Source: Aquabacterium sp. CECT 9606
GTDB taxonomy: Bacteria; Pseudomonadota; Gammaproteobacteria; Burkholderiales; Burkholderiaceae_C
DNA: 64,000 nucleotides
NCBI RefSeq assembly: GCF_918741295.1
Contig: NZ_CAKKNB010000001.1
Span: 1,582,806-1,646,805 of the forward strand
Direction: 5' to 3'
The notes beneath the pieces were generated by a model that had not been told where the DNA came from, made no database searches, and saw only the letters and a program-made list of their open reading frames with translations. The position numbers and the translations under genes were made by a program. Of this stretch, positions 6,666 to 14,399 are shown piece by piece. Position 1 is the first letter of the stretch. Every line of letters starts with the position of its first letter.

Positions 6666-7820
6666 TCAGTAGATGGCGGCCCCAGCCCCGACGTTGACCG
6701 AGGCGTCCTTGAGCGTCTTGACGATGTAGCTGACCTCGTCTTCGTCCAGGTGGGTGTGAAAGGGCAGGGTGAGGGATCGGTCACCGATGCGCTCGGTGTT
6801 GGGCAGCAGCCCGCGGTGCCAGCCCAGTTGCTGGTAGTGAAACTGCTGATGCAGCGGCACGCAGTAGATCGCCGACTGGACCGAGTTCGAGTCCATGTCT
6901 TCGATGATCTGGTTGCGCGCGCTGCCGGTGAAGCGCTTGCCCAGGTGGATCTTGTAGAGCATCCAGTGGACCTCGTCGATGTGTTCGGCCAGGTAGGGCG
7001 GCTTGATGCCTTCGAAGCTTTGCATCTGCGTGTGGTACCAGCCTTCGACCTGCTTGCGCTTGAGCAGGATCTCGTCAATGCGCTGCAATTGCGCCAGACC
7101 CAGGGCGGCATCCAGGTCGCTCATGCTGGCTTGCCAAGGCACGCGGCTGCCCACCGACACCGAGTTGCGATCACTCAAGCGGCGTTCTCGTAGGTAGCCC
7201 AGTTCACTGGCCAGGGCGGGGTCGTCGGTCAGCACCATGCCCCCTTGCCCGCAGCACAGGGCCGAGGGCTGCGAGAAGTCGAAGATCGACACATCGCCGA
7301 AGCTGCCCACGCGGCGGCCCTGGTAGCGTGAGCCCACCGCTTCGGTGCTGTCCTCGATCAGCTTGAGGTCGTGCCGGGTGGCCAGTTCGCGCAGGGCTTG
7401 CCAGTCGGCAGGGTGGCCGTTGACGTTGGAGGCCAGGATGGCGCGGGTGCGGGGGCCGACCTTGTCGGCAGCTTTGACCGGGTCGATGCAGCCCGACCAA
7501 TAGTCGATGTCGGCCAGCACGGGCGTGGCGCCCACCAGGGAGATGGCATGGGCGACCTGGTGCCAGGCATAGGCGGCGGTGATGACTTCATCGCCCGGGC
7601 CAATGCCCATGACCTTGAGGGCCAGGCAGGCGCCCAGGGTGCCGCTGCCCACGGCCGCGCCATGCGACCGGCCCACCCATTGCGCAAAGGCACTTTCAAA
7701 CTCGTTGACCGCCGGGCCGGCGGACAGCTGGCCGCTGCGCAGGGCCATGACCACGGCCTCCAGCTCATCGCCGGTGATGTCGGGGTCGGACAGGGCAATC
7801 CAGTCGTCGGGGGCGTCCAT
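6666..7820 (-). CDS. DegT/DnrJ/EryC1/StrS-type aminotransferase homologue lacking the PLP lysine
   Basis: The 384 residues cover a complete fold-type I sugar aminotransferase: LSAGPAVNEFESAFA, GSGTLGACLALKVMGIGPGDEVI, LIEDSTEAVGS and the central GQGGMVLTDD. In the family the Schiff-base lysine stands eight residues before that GG. Here the stretch is DFSQPSALCCGQGG, placing serine where lysine should be. The Asp of EDSTEA, which contacts the PLP pyridine, is retained. Loss of lysine argues against transamination, although some relatives (for example ColD with His) do other PLP chemistry. Encoded in the nif operon between a small unknown gene and the SIR2-like gene. Confidence 0.8.
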   Translation of the reverse strand: MDAPDDWIALSDPDITGDELEAVVMALRSGQLSAGPAVNEFESAFAQWVGRSHGAAVGSGTLGACLALKVMGIGPGDEVITAAYAWHQVAHAISLVGATPVLADIDYWSGCIDPVKAADKVGPRTRAILASNVNGHPADWQALRELATRHDLKLIEDSTEAVGSRYQGRRVGSFGDVSIFDFSQPSALCCGQGGMVLTDDPALASELGYLRERRLSDRNSVSVGSRVPWQASMSDLDAALGLAQLQRIDEILLKRKQVEGWYHTQMQSFEGIKPPYLAEHIDEVHWMLYKIHLGKRFTGSARNQIIEDMDSNSVQSAIYCVPLHQQFHYQQLGWHRGLLPNTERIGDRSLTLPFHTHLDEDEVSYIVKTLKDASVNVGAGAAIY

Positions 7821-7837
7821 GGCGTGGGCTCTTTCGT

Positions 7838-8098
7838 TCAGTCTTGCGTGAGCACAAAGGCCGATGCGCGTTCGGGCAGGGCGGTGACCGACCAGCAGTG
7901 ACCATCGGTGGCCATGAGGTAGAGCGCGCGGTTCTGCACTTGCAGCGCGGGCGACTCGCTGCGCATGTCGAAGGCGTCCAGCACCAGGGCGTGCGCGGGC
8001 GCAAAGCGCTCCCGGATGACCGCAGCGGCCGCCCGCACCGTGGTTGCGGAGCCCAGGATCTGCCCGGCCTCCTTGAGTTGATCAGGCGTGATGGCCAT
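7838..8098 (-). CDS. Small conserved-looking nif-operon protein, function unknown
   Basis: The 86-residue ORF starts MAITPDQLKEAGQIL and contains ALVLDAFDMRSESPALQVQ followed by YLMATDGHCWSV. I do not recognise a named family with confidence. It has no signal peptide, no membrane segment and one cysteine in the DGHCWSV element. The ATG at 8098 is preceded by the end of nifT 10 bases upstream; the longer track frame would overlap nifT. Position between nifT and the DegT-like gene supports a nitrogen-fixation role by context only. Confidence 0.7.
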   Translation of the reverse strand: MAITPDQLKEAGQILGSATTVRAAAAVIRERFAPAHALVLDAFDMRSESPALQVQNRALYLMATDGHCWSVTALPERASAFVLTQD

Positions 8099-8108
8099 GG
8101 TGGTGGCC

Positions 8109-8330
8109 TCAGACTTCTTCGCCGGTCGTGGTGCGGCGTGCTTCCACGGTGATCGGCAAGGTGGTGCCCTCGGGCATGTCGGGCAGGGCCAGTTGCCAGC
8201 CATTGGCCAGCGTGACCAAGCCACCCCACATGCCGGGGTGCTCCATCGACACGATGGGTTCCTCCAGGTCTTTCTTGGGCACGTACACCGACGTCACACC
8301 GTTGGGTGCCTTGCGAATCATGATCTTCAT
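8109..8330 (-). CDS. nifT: NifT/FixU family protein
   Basis: Seventy-three residues beginning MKIMIRKA, then VYVPKKDLEEPIVSME, WGGLVTLANGWQLALPDMP and LPITVEARR. These are hallmark strings of NifT/FixU, a small protein encoded beside nitrogenase genes in many diazotrophs. Its exact function is not settled. The start codon overlaps the nifS stop by four bases (ATGA), so translation is probably coupled. In other genomes nifT usually follows nifHDK; here it is with nifS and nifZ. Confidence 0.93.
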   Translation of the reverse strand: MKIMIRKAPNGVTSVYVPKKDLEEPIVSMEHPGMWGGLVTLANGWQLALPDMPEGTTLPITVEARRTTTGEEV

Positions 8331-9526
8331 GCAAATGCTCCTGAGGGAAATGCGGGGTGGCCTGCGGCGGCGGCCTGCTCGGCCATCAGTGGGGCCAGTT
8401 CGGCGGGCAGGCGGTCAAGCACCATCTGGATCTGCGCCGAGGTGGTTTGTGTCGACAAGGAAAAGCGGATGGCGCACAGGGCCTCTTCTCGGGGGATGCC
8501 CATGGCGCTCAGCACGAACGAGGGTTCGTTGCCACTGGCGGAACAGGCGGCCCCGGACGAGGCCATGATCCCGAGGCGTTCCAGGCGTTGAAGCACCACG
8601 TCGGCGTGCAGGTGGCCAAAGCGCAGGTAGCTGGTGTTGGGCAGGCGGGTGGCCTCGCCACCAAAGACCACGGTGCCGGGCAAGCGGCTGAGGAGCCCCT
8701 GCTCCAGTTGATCCCGCAGGCGCGTTTGCGAGGCCATGTGGTGGAACCAGGCCTGCGGCGCCATGGTCAGTCGTTCGGCGGCGGCGGCCAGGCCCAGGAT
8801 GCCGGGCAGGTTCTCGGTGCCGCCCCGCCTGGCGCGTTCCTGCGAGCCTTGGTACAGGGCCGGCCAGTTCAGGCCTTGACGCACGATCAGGGCGCCGACC
8901 CCCTTGGGGCCGTGGAACTTGTGGGCCGACAAGGAGACCAGGTCGGCCCCGGACTTGTCGAAGTCAAAGGGGAGCTTGCCGATCAATTGGGTGGTATCCA
9001 CGTGCAGCATGGCGCCTTGCGCGTGGGCCAGCCGGGCCATCTCGCCAATCGGCATCAACACGCCGGTTTCATTGTTGGCCGCCATGATGGACACCAGGGC
9101 CACGTGCGGCGTGACCAACTCGCGCGCCTGCGCCATGTCCAGCGTGCCTTGGGGCGTCAGCCCGATCCAGCCCAGATTCACGTGTTGGCGCTGGGCCAGG
9201 TGCCGCGCCAGCTTCTGCACGCCCGCGTGCTCGGCCGCGCTGAGGACCAGGCCCTGTCGGCCATTGAAGCCCACGGCCCCGCGCAAGGCGATGTGGTTGG
9301 ACTCGGTGGCACCGCTGGTGAACACCACTTCAGCCGGTTTGCACCCCAGCATCCGTGCCAGCTGCGTGCGGGCCTGTGTCAAGGCCTGCCGGGCCTCCTG
9401 GCCCATGGCGTGAGTCGATGAGGGGTTGGCCCAATGCCGGACCAGTCCCTGTGCCACTGCGCCCATCACTTCCGCCATTGGCGACGTGGTGGCGTTGTTG
9501 TCCAGGTAGATGTGGTCGGTGTTCAT
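8327..9526 (-). CDS. nifS: NifS cysteine desulfurase
   Basis: The 399 residues start MNTDHIYLDNNATTSP, the NifS-type DNNATT. SAHKFHGPKG carries the PLP lysine and SSGAACSAS the catalytic cysteine. It removes sulfur from cysteine as a persulfide for nitrogenase Fe-S clusters and NifB-co. The gene overlaps the DUF3024 gene before it and nifT after it by four bases each. It is distinct from the IscS-type gene at the left edge, so the organism appears to have at least two desulfurases under sigma-54 control. A Gly/Ala-rich tail follows the last helix. Confidence 0.93.
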   Translation of the reverse strand: MNTDHIYLDNNATTSPMAEVMGAVAQGLVRHWANPSSTHAMGQEARQALTQARTQLARMLGCKPAEVVFTSGATESNHIALRGAVGFNGRQGLVLSAAEHAGVQKLARHLAQRQHVNLGWIGLTPQGTLDMAQARELVTPHVALVSIMAANNETGVLMPIGEMARLAHAQGAMLHVDTTQLIGKLPFDFDKSGADLVSLSAHKFHGPKGVGALIVRQGLNWPALYQGSQERARRGGTENLPGILGLAAAAERLTMAPQAWFHHMASQTRLRDQLEQGLLSRLPGTVVFGGEATRLPNTSYLRFGHLHADVVLQRLERLGIMASSGAACSASGNEPSFVLSAMGIPREEALCAIRFSLSTQTTSAQIQMVLDRLPAELAPLMAEQAAAAGHPAFPSGAFA

Positions 9527-9876
9527 GGCCAAAATACCCGGGTGGGGTCCAGGCAGACCTCGTCCAGCAGCGGCTGGAGGTGGTGGCACTCGTCATGCAG
9601 AACCCAACGGTCATGCACGTGGTCGCGAAAGTAAAGCGACCACATGCCTTCCGCCGGTTCGAGCCAGGCGATCGAGATCACACCACCAGAGGGGTCGATG
9701 TTGCGCGAGCAGCAGGGGCTGCTGACGACCCAGCCCGGCGCGCTGGGCGCCCGTTCCACCTGGGGCTGCACATAGCGGTAGCGCACCCGCTGCCGCAAGG
9801 CACGCTCGATGCGCACGCGGTCCATGTCGTGGACGACGGCCTGCATGGCGGGCATGGGGGCGGCCAGGGTGTTCAT
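9523..9876 (-). CDS. DUF3024-like nif-operon protein
   Basis: A 117-residue protein ending in ISIAWLEPAEGMWSLYFRDHVHDRW and LLDEVCLDPTRVFWP. This resembles the DUF3024 pattern of a variable N-terminus, then a hydrophobic/aromatic WxLYwrR and a terminal D.FWG/P. The family function is unknown. It contains a CCSR cysteine pair mid-protein that could bind metal, though nothing proves this. Its stop overlaps the nifS start by four bases, so the two are translationally coupled. Confidence 0.65.
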   Translation of the reverse strand: MNTLAAPMPAMQAVVHDMDRVRIERALRQRVRYRYVQPQVERAPSAPGWVVSSPCCSRNIDPSGGVISIAWLEPAEGMWSLYFRDHVHDRWVLHDECHHLQPLLDEVCLDPTRVFWP

Positions 9877-9891
9877 GGAGGCACTCGCTCG

Positions 9892-10188
9892 TCAACCGTG
9901 CAACAGGCGCAACTGGCCCCGCGATTCCGCCAGCATCTGGTCCAGCTCCTGGCACAGCAGGATCTCTTCTTCCAGGCAACCGACGACCAGGCCGTCGAAC
10001 TCGACCATGTAGACCGGCTGGTTGGCCTCGACGTGTCGGCCCACCTGAACGATCTCGCCTTCGCTGCCCATGCTGGCCAGGACCGCGTCTGGCGCATGGT
10101 CGGGGTGGGTGCCATCGTTGACCAGGTCGACCAGCGCGACCACTTGCTGTCCCCATTGGTATTGGGGCTCACGGGGTTCGATCATCAT
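9892..10188 (-). CDS. Second, divergent NifZ-domain protein
   Basis: About 98 residues: QWGQQVVALVDLVNDGTHPDHAP, then GSEGEIVQVGRHVEANQPVYMVEFDGLVVGCLEEEI. The NDGT...G.vG.V..vG......iY.V.F...vVGcre.El pattern is that of NifZ, and it directly follows a clearer NifZ. The ATG at 10188 is preferred because GAGG lies six bases upstream. An alternative ATG at 10200 overlaps the previous stop (ATGA) but has no Shine-Dalgarno. NifZ helps mature the P-cluster of the MoFe protein; whether this copy shares that role is unknown. Confidence 0.75.
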   Translation of the reverse strand: MMIEPREPQYQWGQQVVALVDLVNDGTHPDHAPDAVLASMGSEGEIVQVGRHVEANQPVYMVEFDGLVVGCLEEEILLCQELDQMLAESRGQLRLLHG

Positions 10189-10196
10189 GGGGGACC

Positions 10197-10532
10197 TCAT
10201 CGCAGTTGTTTGAGTTCATCGGCACGTTCGCCCAGCTGGGCCAGGATCTCGTCGGGCAGCTTGTCCAGCGTCATCAGTTCCTTGGCGCGCATGCCGACGC
10301 GGTAGCCGTGGTCGGTGAACTCCACGGCGTAGATGTAGAACTGCTGCAGGAAGGTGCCGATGGAGCACACGTAGCCCACATCGCCTTTGCGCACCAGCAC
10401 CTCGCCAATGTCCTTGCCATTGAAGGTGCCGTCGTTGCGGATGATGGTGCGGCTGACCACGCGCTCGCCAAAGCCAAAGCGCGGCGGATCGGCCACTTCA
10501 ATCAGGTTGTCGTCGCGGTTGATGTCACCCAT
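10197..10532 (-). CDS. nifZ: NifZ nitrogenase maturation protein
   Basis: The 111 residues include PPRFGFGERVVSRTIIRNDGTF, GEVLVRKGDVGYVCSIGTFLQQFYIYAVEF and YRVGMRAKEL, an excellent NifZ match. NifZ assists formation of the second P-cluster in the MoFe protein. GGGAG lies six bases before the ATG. It overlaps the end of the leucine-rich-repeat-variant gene by eight bases and the alternative start of the next NifZ-like gene by four, so these genes are tightly coupled. Confidence 0.92.
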   Translation of the reverse strand: MGDINRDDNLIEVADPPRFGFGERVVSRTIIRNDGTFNGKDIGEVLVRKGDVGYVCSIGTFLQQFYIYAVEFTDHGYRVGMRAKELMTLDKLPDEILAQLGERADELKQLR

Positions 10533-11313
10533 GCTGCGCTCCCAGTGAGGTGGCCGTGCGGTCAGGCATCAGGCGCTGACGCGCCACGGCGCGGATGTCG
10601 TCGTCGGGGTCCTTGATCATCATGATGAGCAGGTGCCGGTCTGCCCGTTGCGCGACTTCCCAACGAACCATCAGGTCGGTGTCATGTGCCAGGCGGCTCA
10701 GCAAGGGCACGGGCAGACGCCGGGCCACGATGCGGCGCACTTCGCTGGCCCGGTCGTCGGCCATGCGCAGCAGGGCGGGCATCTCCAGGCGCTGCGCCAC
10801 CTCCTGGCGCACATCGCTTTGCGGGTCGCTCATCATTGAAGGCAGCAGTGCCTGGGGCAAACGCCGCGCCACCAGCTGCCGAACGTAGTAGTCCGGGTCT
10901 TGCCGCATGGAGGGCAGGGCGCTCATGTCCAGGCGATGAGCCACGCGGATGCGCACTTCGCGGTGCGGGTCGTCGCGCAGATTCATCAAGGCGCGTTGCG
11001 GCAGGCGCAAGGCCAGTTGCAGGCGCACCGTTTCGTCCGGGTCGTGGATCAGGTCGGTCAGGCGAAACACATCGGCGTAGCGAACGGCGATGGCGCGCAC
11101 CTCGAAGTAGGGGTGGGTCAGCAACTCGTTGGCCAGCTGCGGGTTCCAGTTGAAGAAGCGGTCGATGCGGCGGGCGTAGCGGTCTTGAACGCAGGCGCGG
11201 CCAGGCTCGCACCGAGCCTCAGCCAGTAGGCTCTGGTAGTGGCAAGCCTGGCAGGCGACGGGCATGCCCTGCCAGTCCACCGATTCGATGTCATTGGAGA
11301 CCAGGTCCATCAT
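10525..11313 (-). CDS. 4Fe-4S leucine-rich-repeat-variant (LRV) protein
   Basis: The 262 residues have an N-terminal cysteine cluster (CQACHYQSLLAEARCEPGRACV), then about seven repeats of roughly 24 residues of the form D..VR..VA.RL....L..M..D. This is the LRV architecture first described near nifB in Azotobacter vinelandii, with a small N-terminal [4Fe-4S] domain on a curved helical solenoid. The role is unknown; protein binding and redox sensing have been suggested. GGAG lies six bases before the ATG, and the start overlaps the TPR gene stop by four bases. Confidence 0.9.
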   Translation of the reverse strand: MMDLVSNDIESVDWQGMPVACQACHYQSLLAEARCEPGRACVQDRYARRIDRFFNWNPQLANELLTHPYFEVRAIAVRYADVFRLTDLIHDPDETVRLQLALRLPQRALMNLRDDPHREVRIRVAHRLDMSALPSMRQDPDYYVRQLVARRLPQALLPSMMSDPQSDVRQEVAQRLEMPALLRMADDRASEVRRIVARRLPVPLLSRLAHDTDLMVRWEVAQRADRHLLIMMIKDPDDDIRAVARQRLMPDRTATSLGAQHG

Positions 11314-11858
11314 GGCGTGCTCCAGCCCCGGTGCGCAATGGGGGCGCTGAAGTCGTCGTCGCTCAAGTCAAGGGCTTCGGCTCGGGCCAGCACGTGGGTC
11401 AGCACGCCGCCGCCCACCCGATCCTGAGGATCAAGTTGGCGCAGTTCCGCCAAGGTGTTGCGCGCGGTGTCGGTGTCGCCCAGGCGCAAGCTCAGGTAGG
11501 CATAGGCCTTCAGGGCGAACAGGTAAAAGCGGGTGGCCGCGTCGAAACGGGCTTGCTCGTCAGTGACGTTGACATCCTGGCCCAGGGCGGACCGCGCGAT
11601 GCTCAGTGATTCCTGCGCGACTGAGCGGGCCTCCTTCAGGCGGTGCCCGTAGAAGTGAAAGCGGTACATCGCGATCAGCGTGGCCGGGTGCGATGGTGCC
11701 AGTTCCCGCGCCTTTTGCAGCAAAGGCTCGGCCTGGGCGCGGTCACTGCGGACCAGTCCGGCTTGCGTGATCAGGCCTTCCACTTCGGCGGGCAAGCCAC
11801 CCCCCAGCACGGCGCTGTCGAAGCCGGCGTCGTGCGGGGATGAGGGGTGGTGGTGCAT
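11310..11858 (-). CDS. TPR-like nif-operon protein
   Basis: The 182 residues are largely helical. AEPLLQKARELAPSHPATLIAMYRFHFYG and FALKAYAYLSLRLGDTDTARNTLAELRQLDP read as tetratricopeptide-like repeats. It probably mediates protein-protein contacts in the cytosol; no catalytic motif is visible. The N-terminus is His-rich (MHHHPSSPHD). It lies 18 bases after the IscA gene and overlaps the LRV gene by four bases, a firm place in the nif operon. TPR-like genes are seen next to LRV genes in other nif clusters. Confidence 0.75.
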   Translation of the reverse strand: MHHHPSSPHDAGFDSAVLGGGLPAEVEGLITQAGLVRSDRAQAEPLLQKARELAPSHPATLIAMYRFHFYGHRLKEARSVAQESLSIARSALGQDVNVTDEQARFDAATRFYLFALKAYAYLSLRLGDTDTARNTLAELRQLDPQDRVGGGVLTHVLARAEALDLSDDDFSAPIAHRGWSTP

Positions 11859-11876
11859 GGCGTGTTCCCCAAGGCT

Positions 11877-12293
11877 TCAGTTCACGGGACGAGGCATGGA
11901 CGAGCGGATCGAGCTGATCTCGATCTTGGACACCGAAGGTGGCGTGGCCGCGCTGCTGGCGGTGCTGCTGTCACTGCTGCTGCAGCCACAGGCTCCGGCG
12001 TTGGGGTTGAAGAAGGTCAGGCCCGATTGCGTAGGGGTGTCGGCGAAGTCCACGGTCACGCCGTCCAGCATCAGGCGGCTTTGCGCGGGCAGGAACACCG
12101 TTACGCCGTTGATGTCAAAGGCCTTGTCGCCGTCGAGCGGTGTTGCTTCCACGGTGAACTCGCTGCTGTAGCCCGAGCAGCCGCCAGGGCTCACCGTGAG
12201 GCGAAATCCAGCGGTGGCGGGCAGGCCCGAGAACTTCACCATGCGCTTGATGAAGCGTTCGGCGGCCTGGGTCACGGTCATGTTGATGGTCAT
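11877..12293 (-). CDS. IscA/HesB-type Fe-S carrier of the nif operon
   Basis: A 138-residue A-type carrier: GFRLTVSPGGCSGYSSEFTVE with the first cysteine, MLDGVTVDFADTPTQSGLTFFNPNAGACGC with the C-X-C pair. These three cysteines hold an Fe-S cluster or iron for delivery. The position, directly after nifB and its ferredoxin, matches the IscA-nif (HesB-like) genes of other diazotrophs. About 25 Ser/Ala-rich residues follow the CGC motif, longer than usual. AGGA lies five bases before the ATG at 12293. Confidence 0.9.
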   Translation of the reverse strand: MTINMTVTQAAERFIKRMVKFSGLPATAGFRLTVSPGGCSGYSSEFTVEATPLDGDKAFDINGVTVFLPAQSRLMLDGVTVDFADTPTQSGLTFFNPNAGACGCSSSDSSTASSAATPPSVSKIEISSIRSSMPRPVN

Positions 12294-12304
12294 GTCTGTC
12301 CTTT

Positions 12305-12499
12305 TCAAGCGTTGACGATGCAGCCATCCACCGGGCACACGGCCAGGCATTGGGGCGCATCAAACTGACCTTCGCATTCCGTGCACTTGGCCGGATCGAT
12401 GATGAAGGTCCCGCCCTTTTCGCGGATGGCGACGTTGGGGCATTCGGGTTCGCAGGCGGAGCAGCCTGTGCAGGTGGAGGCGATGATCTTCAAGGCCAT
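12305..12499 (-). CDS. fdxN: 2[4Fe-4S] ferredoxin (FdxN type)
   Basis: The 64 residues have [12 protein letters not shown] for one cluster and [18 protein letters not shown] for the second, the C-X2-C-X8-C-X3-C spacing seen in FdxN and photosynthetic-bacterial ferredoxins. It very probably donates electrons to NifB, whose gene ends 43 bases upstream; nifB-fdxN linkage is common in diazotrophs. Start ATG 12499. Confidence 0.93.
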   Translation of the reverse strand: MALKIIASTCTGCSACEPECPNVAIREKGGTFIIDPAKCTECEGQFDAPQCLAVCPVDGCIVNA

Positions 12500-12542
12500 G
12501 GTGGTTCTCCTTCGTTCAACAGGTTGGTGCAGGACGGGGCGG

Positions 12543-14123
12543 TCAGGCCGCTGCTTCAGAGGTGTAGGCCCCCTGGCGGATGGAGGCATCGCCCCGTGGC
12601 TGGTGGGTGATGTCGCCTCGTGCCAGCCGGTCGGCGTAGTCGGCAAACCAGCTCAGGGCGGCTTTTTCGATGAACTCGTGGGCATAGGCATCCACAGGCT
12701 CGATGCCCGCAGCCTTGAGCTCGTCACGCGGGCAGGCGCCGATCTTGGCCACCAGCACGGCGTGGCAGTCATTGATGGCCTTGACGATGGAGGGCAACTG
12801 CTCGTCTTCACCAAAGCCACCCTGACAGTACAGGTCCACCCGGCGATGCCCCACGAACAGGGCCTCGGCGGCCGACACCTCGAAGATCTGGAACTCGGTG
12901 GCATGGCCAAAGTGCAGGTTCACGCGGCCGTGCCCCTCGGTGGCCACGGCCACCAGCACCTTCATGTCGGGATCGACACCGGCGCGTTCCACCTGGGCGC
13001 TCAGGGCCTCTTGCTTGGCAGCGTGCTGGGCTTGGCGTTCGGTTTCCACCTTGTCCTGGTAGTCGCGCCGCTTGTCCAGGTCGTACACGATCTCCATCTC
13101 TTCGATCTTGTCGAGCGTGAACTCTTCACTGCGGTCTTCGCCCAGCAAACCGACCGCATCAGCGCGGCATTGCCTGCAATGGCGCATCAGGTTCGCGCCG
13201 CCCATGCAGGCGTCTTGCACGGCCTTGAGTTCTTGCGCGGTCGGCCCGCGTTGGCCGGTCAGGCCGAACACCGTGCCGTGCTCGGCTTCCGAGATCAGCG
13301 GCATGATGTTGTGCAGGAAGGCGCCGCGCTTCTTGACTTCGCGGTTCACCTCGATCAGGTGCTCGTCGTTGATGCCGGGGATCAGCACCGAGTTGATCTT
13401 GGTGAGCACGCCGCGCGCGGTCAGCATCTCCAGGCCCAGCATCTGGCGCTCGTGCAGGATCTTGGCGGCCTCGTAGCCGGTGACGCGCTTGTGCTGCCAG
13501 AAAATCCAGGGGTAGATCTTCTCGCCCACGGCCGGGTCCACCATGTTGATGGTGATGGTGACGTGGTCGATGTTGTATTGGCAGATTTCATCCACCAGGT
13601 CGGGCAGGGCCAGGCCATTGGTCGAGATGCACAGCTTGATGTCCGGCGCCGTTTCCTGCAGCATGCGGAAGGTGTCGAAGGTCTTCTTGGGGTTGGCCAA
13701 TGAATCGCCGGGGCCCGCCACGCCCAGCACCGTCATCTGCGGGATCTCACTGGCCACGGCCAGCACCTTCTTGACCGCCTGCTCAGGCGTGAGCTTTTGC
13801 GAGACGACGCCGGGGCGGGACTCGTTGCTGCAATCATATTTGCGATTGCAGTAGTTGCATTGGATGTTGCACGCTGGCGCCACGGCCACGTGCATGCGGG
13901 CATAGTGGTGGTGGGCTTCTTCCGAGTAGCAGGGGTGGTTCTTGACCTTGTCCCAGATTTCCTGCGGCATGTCATCGGGGCCGCCAGATGATCCGCAACT
14001 GGCCTTGCCTTCACCGCCGGTGGTGCCACAGCCGCCCGAAGGTTCAGGCGTGATGGCGGCGCCCAAGGGCCGGATTTGACCGATGCCGATGAAGGCTTTC
14101 GTCGCGAGTTGCGGTGCGTCCAT
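12543..14123 (-). CDS. nifB: NifB, NifB-co (FeMo-co precursor) synthase
   Basis: The 526 residues contain the radical SAM motif in [20 protein letters not shown], a Gly/Cys-rich N-terminus, [18 protein letters not shown] with cluster-binding cysteines, and a C-terminal NifX-like domain (roughly residues 390-510, starting [20 protein letters not shown]). NifB fuses two [4Fe-4S] clusters and inserts carbide to give NifB-co, required by all nitrogenases. First gene of the long minus-strand operon, 37 bases behind a sigma-54 promoter with a NifA site further up. GGGGAA lies six bases before the ATG. Confidence 0.97.
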   Translation of the reverse strand: MDAPQLATKAFIGIGQIRPLGAAITPEPSGGCGTTGGEGKASCGSSGGPDDMPQEIWDKVKNHPCYSEEAHHHYARMHVAVAPACNIQCNYCNRKYDCSNESRPGVVSQKLTPEQAVKKVLAVASEIPQMTVLGVAGPGDSLANPKKTFDTFRMLQETAPDIKLCISTNGLALPDLVDEICQYNIDHVTITINMVDPAVGEKIYPWIFWQHKRVTGYEAAKILHERQMLGLEMLTARGVLTKINSVLIPGINDEHLIEVNREVKKRGAFLHNIMPLISEAEHGTVFGLTGQRGPTAQELKAVQDACMGGANLMRHCRQCRADAVGLLGEDRSEEFTLDKIEEMEIVYDLDKRRDYQDKVETERQAQHAAKQEALSAQVERAGVDPDMKVLVAVATEGHGRVNLHFGHATEFQIFEVSAAEALFVGHRRVDLYCQGGFGEDEQLPSIVKAINDCHAVLVAKIGACPRDELKAAGIEPVDAYAHEFIEKAALSWFADYADRLARGDITHQPRGDASIRQGAYTSEAAA

Positions 14124-14169
14124 GTGGTGTTCCCCGTCCAAGAGTTGAGGCTCGTTGCCAAGCCAGCAT

Positions 14170-14185
14170 TGCCAGTTCCGTGCCA
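14170..14185 (-). promoter_or_regulatory. Sigma-54 promoter of the nifB operon
   Basis: The minus strand reads TGGCACGGAACTGGCA, one base from TGGCACG-N4-TTGCA, with correct GG-to-GC spacing. The predicted start is near 14160, giving a leader of about 37 bases. The NifA site at 14281-14296 is centred roughly 128 bases upstream of that start, a normal activator distance. Confidence 0.8.
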
Positions 14186-14280
14186 CTTTGAAAGCAATTG
14201 AAAATCAATGACTTAGCCCATGTGCCCAGGTTTGCAAGGCATGGCTTGAAGGCTTTGAAACATGCCTTGTCGCAAGACCC

Positions 14281-14296
14281 TGTCAGATCTCTGACA
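14281..14296. promoter_or_regulatory. NifA upstream activator site (TGT-N10-ACA)
   Basis: The sequence TGTCAGATCTCTGACA is a perfect TGT-N10-ACA and also a near-perfect palindrome (TGTCAGA/TCTGACA). It lies between the nifB and nifQ sigma-54 promoters, about 128 bases from the nifB start point and about 75 from the nifQ start point, so one site can serve both directions. Confidence 0.85.
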
Positions 14297-14335
14297 AAGC
14301 CGACAGGAGGGCGTGTGCTGGAGGGCGCATGTGCG

Positions 14336-14351
14336 TGGCACAGCTCTTGCG
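14336..14351 (+). promoter_or_regulatory. Sigma-54 promoter of nifQ
   Basis: TGGCACAGCTCTTGCG matches TGGCAC-N5-TTGC exactly, with GG and GC at the correct spacing. The predicted start near 14363 leaves about 37 bases before the nifQ ATG. It points away from the nifB promoter and shares the NifA site. Confidence 0.82.
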
Positions 14352-14399
14352 CCGCACCTGGCATGTCAGTGCACGCCAGAGACGCAAGAGGACGCCACC

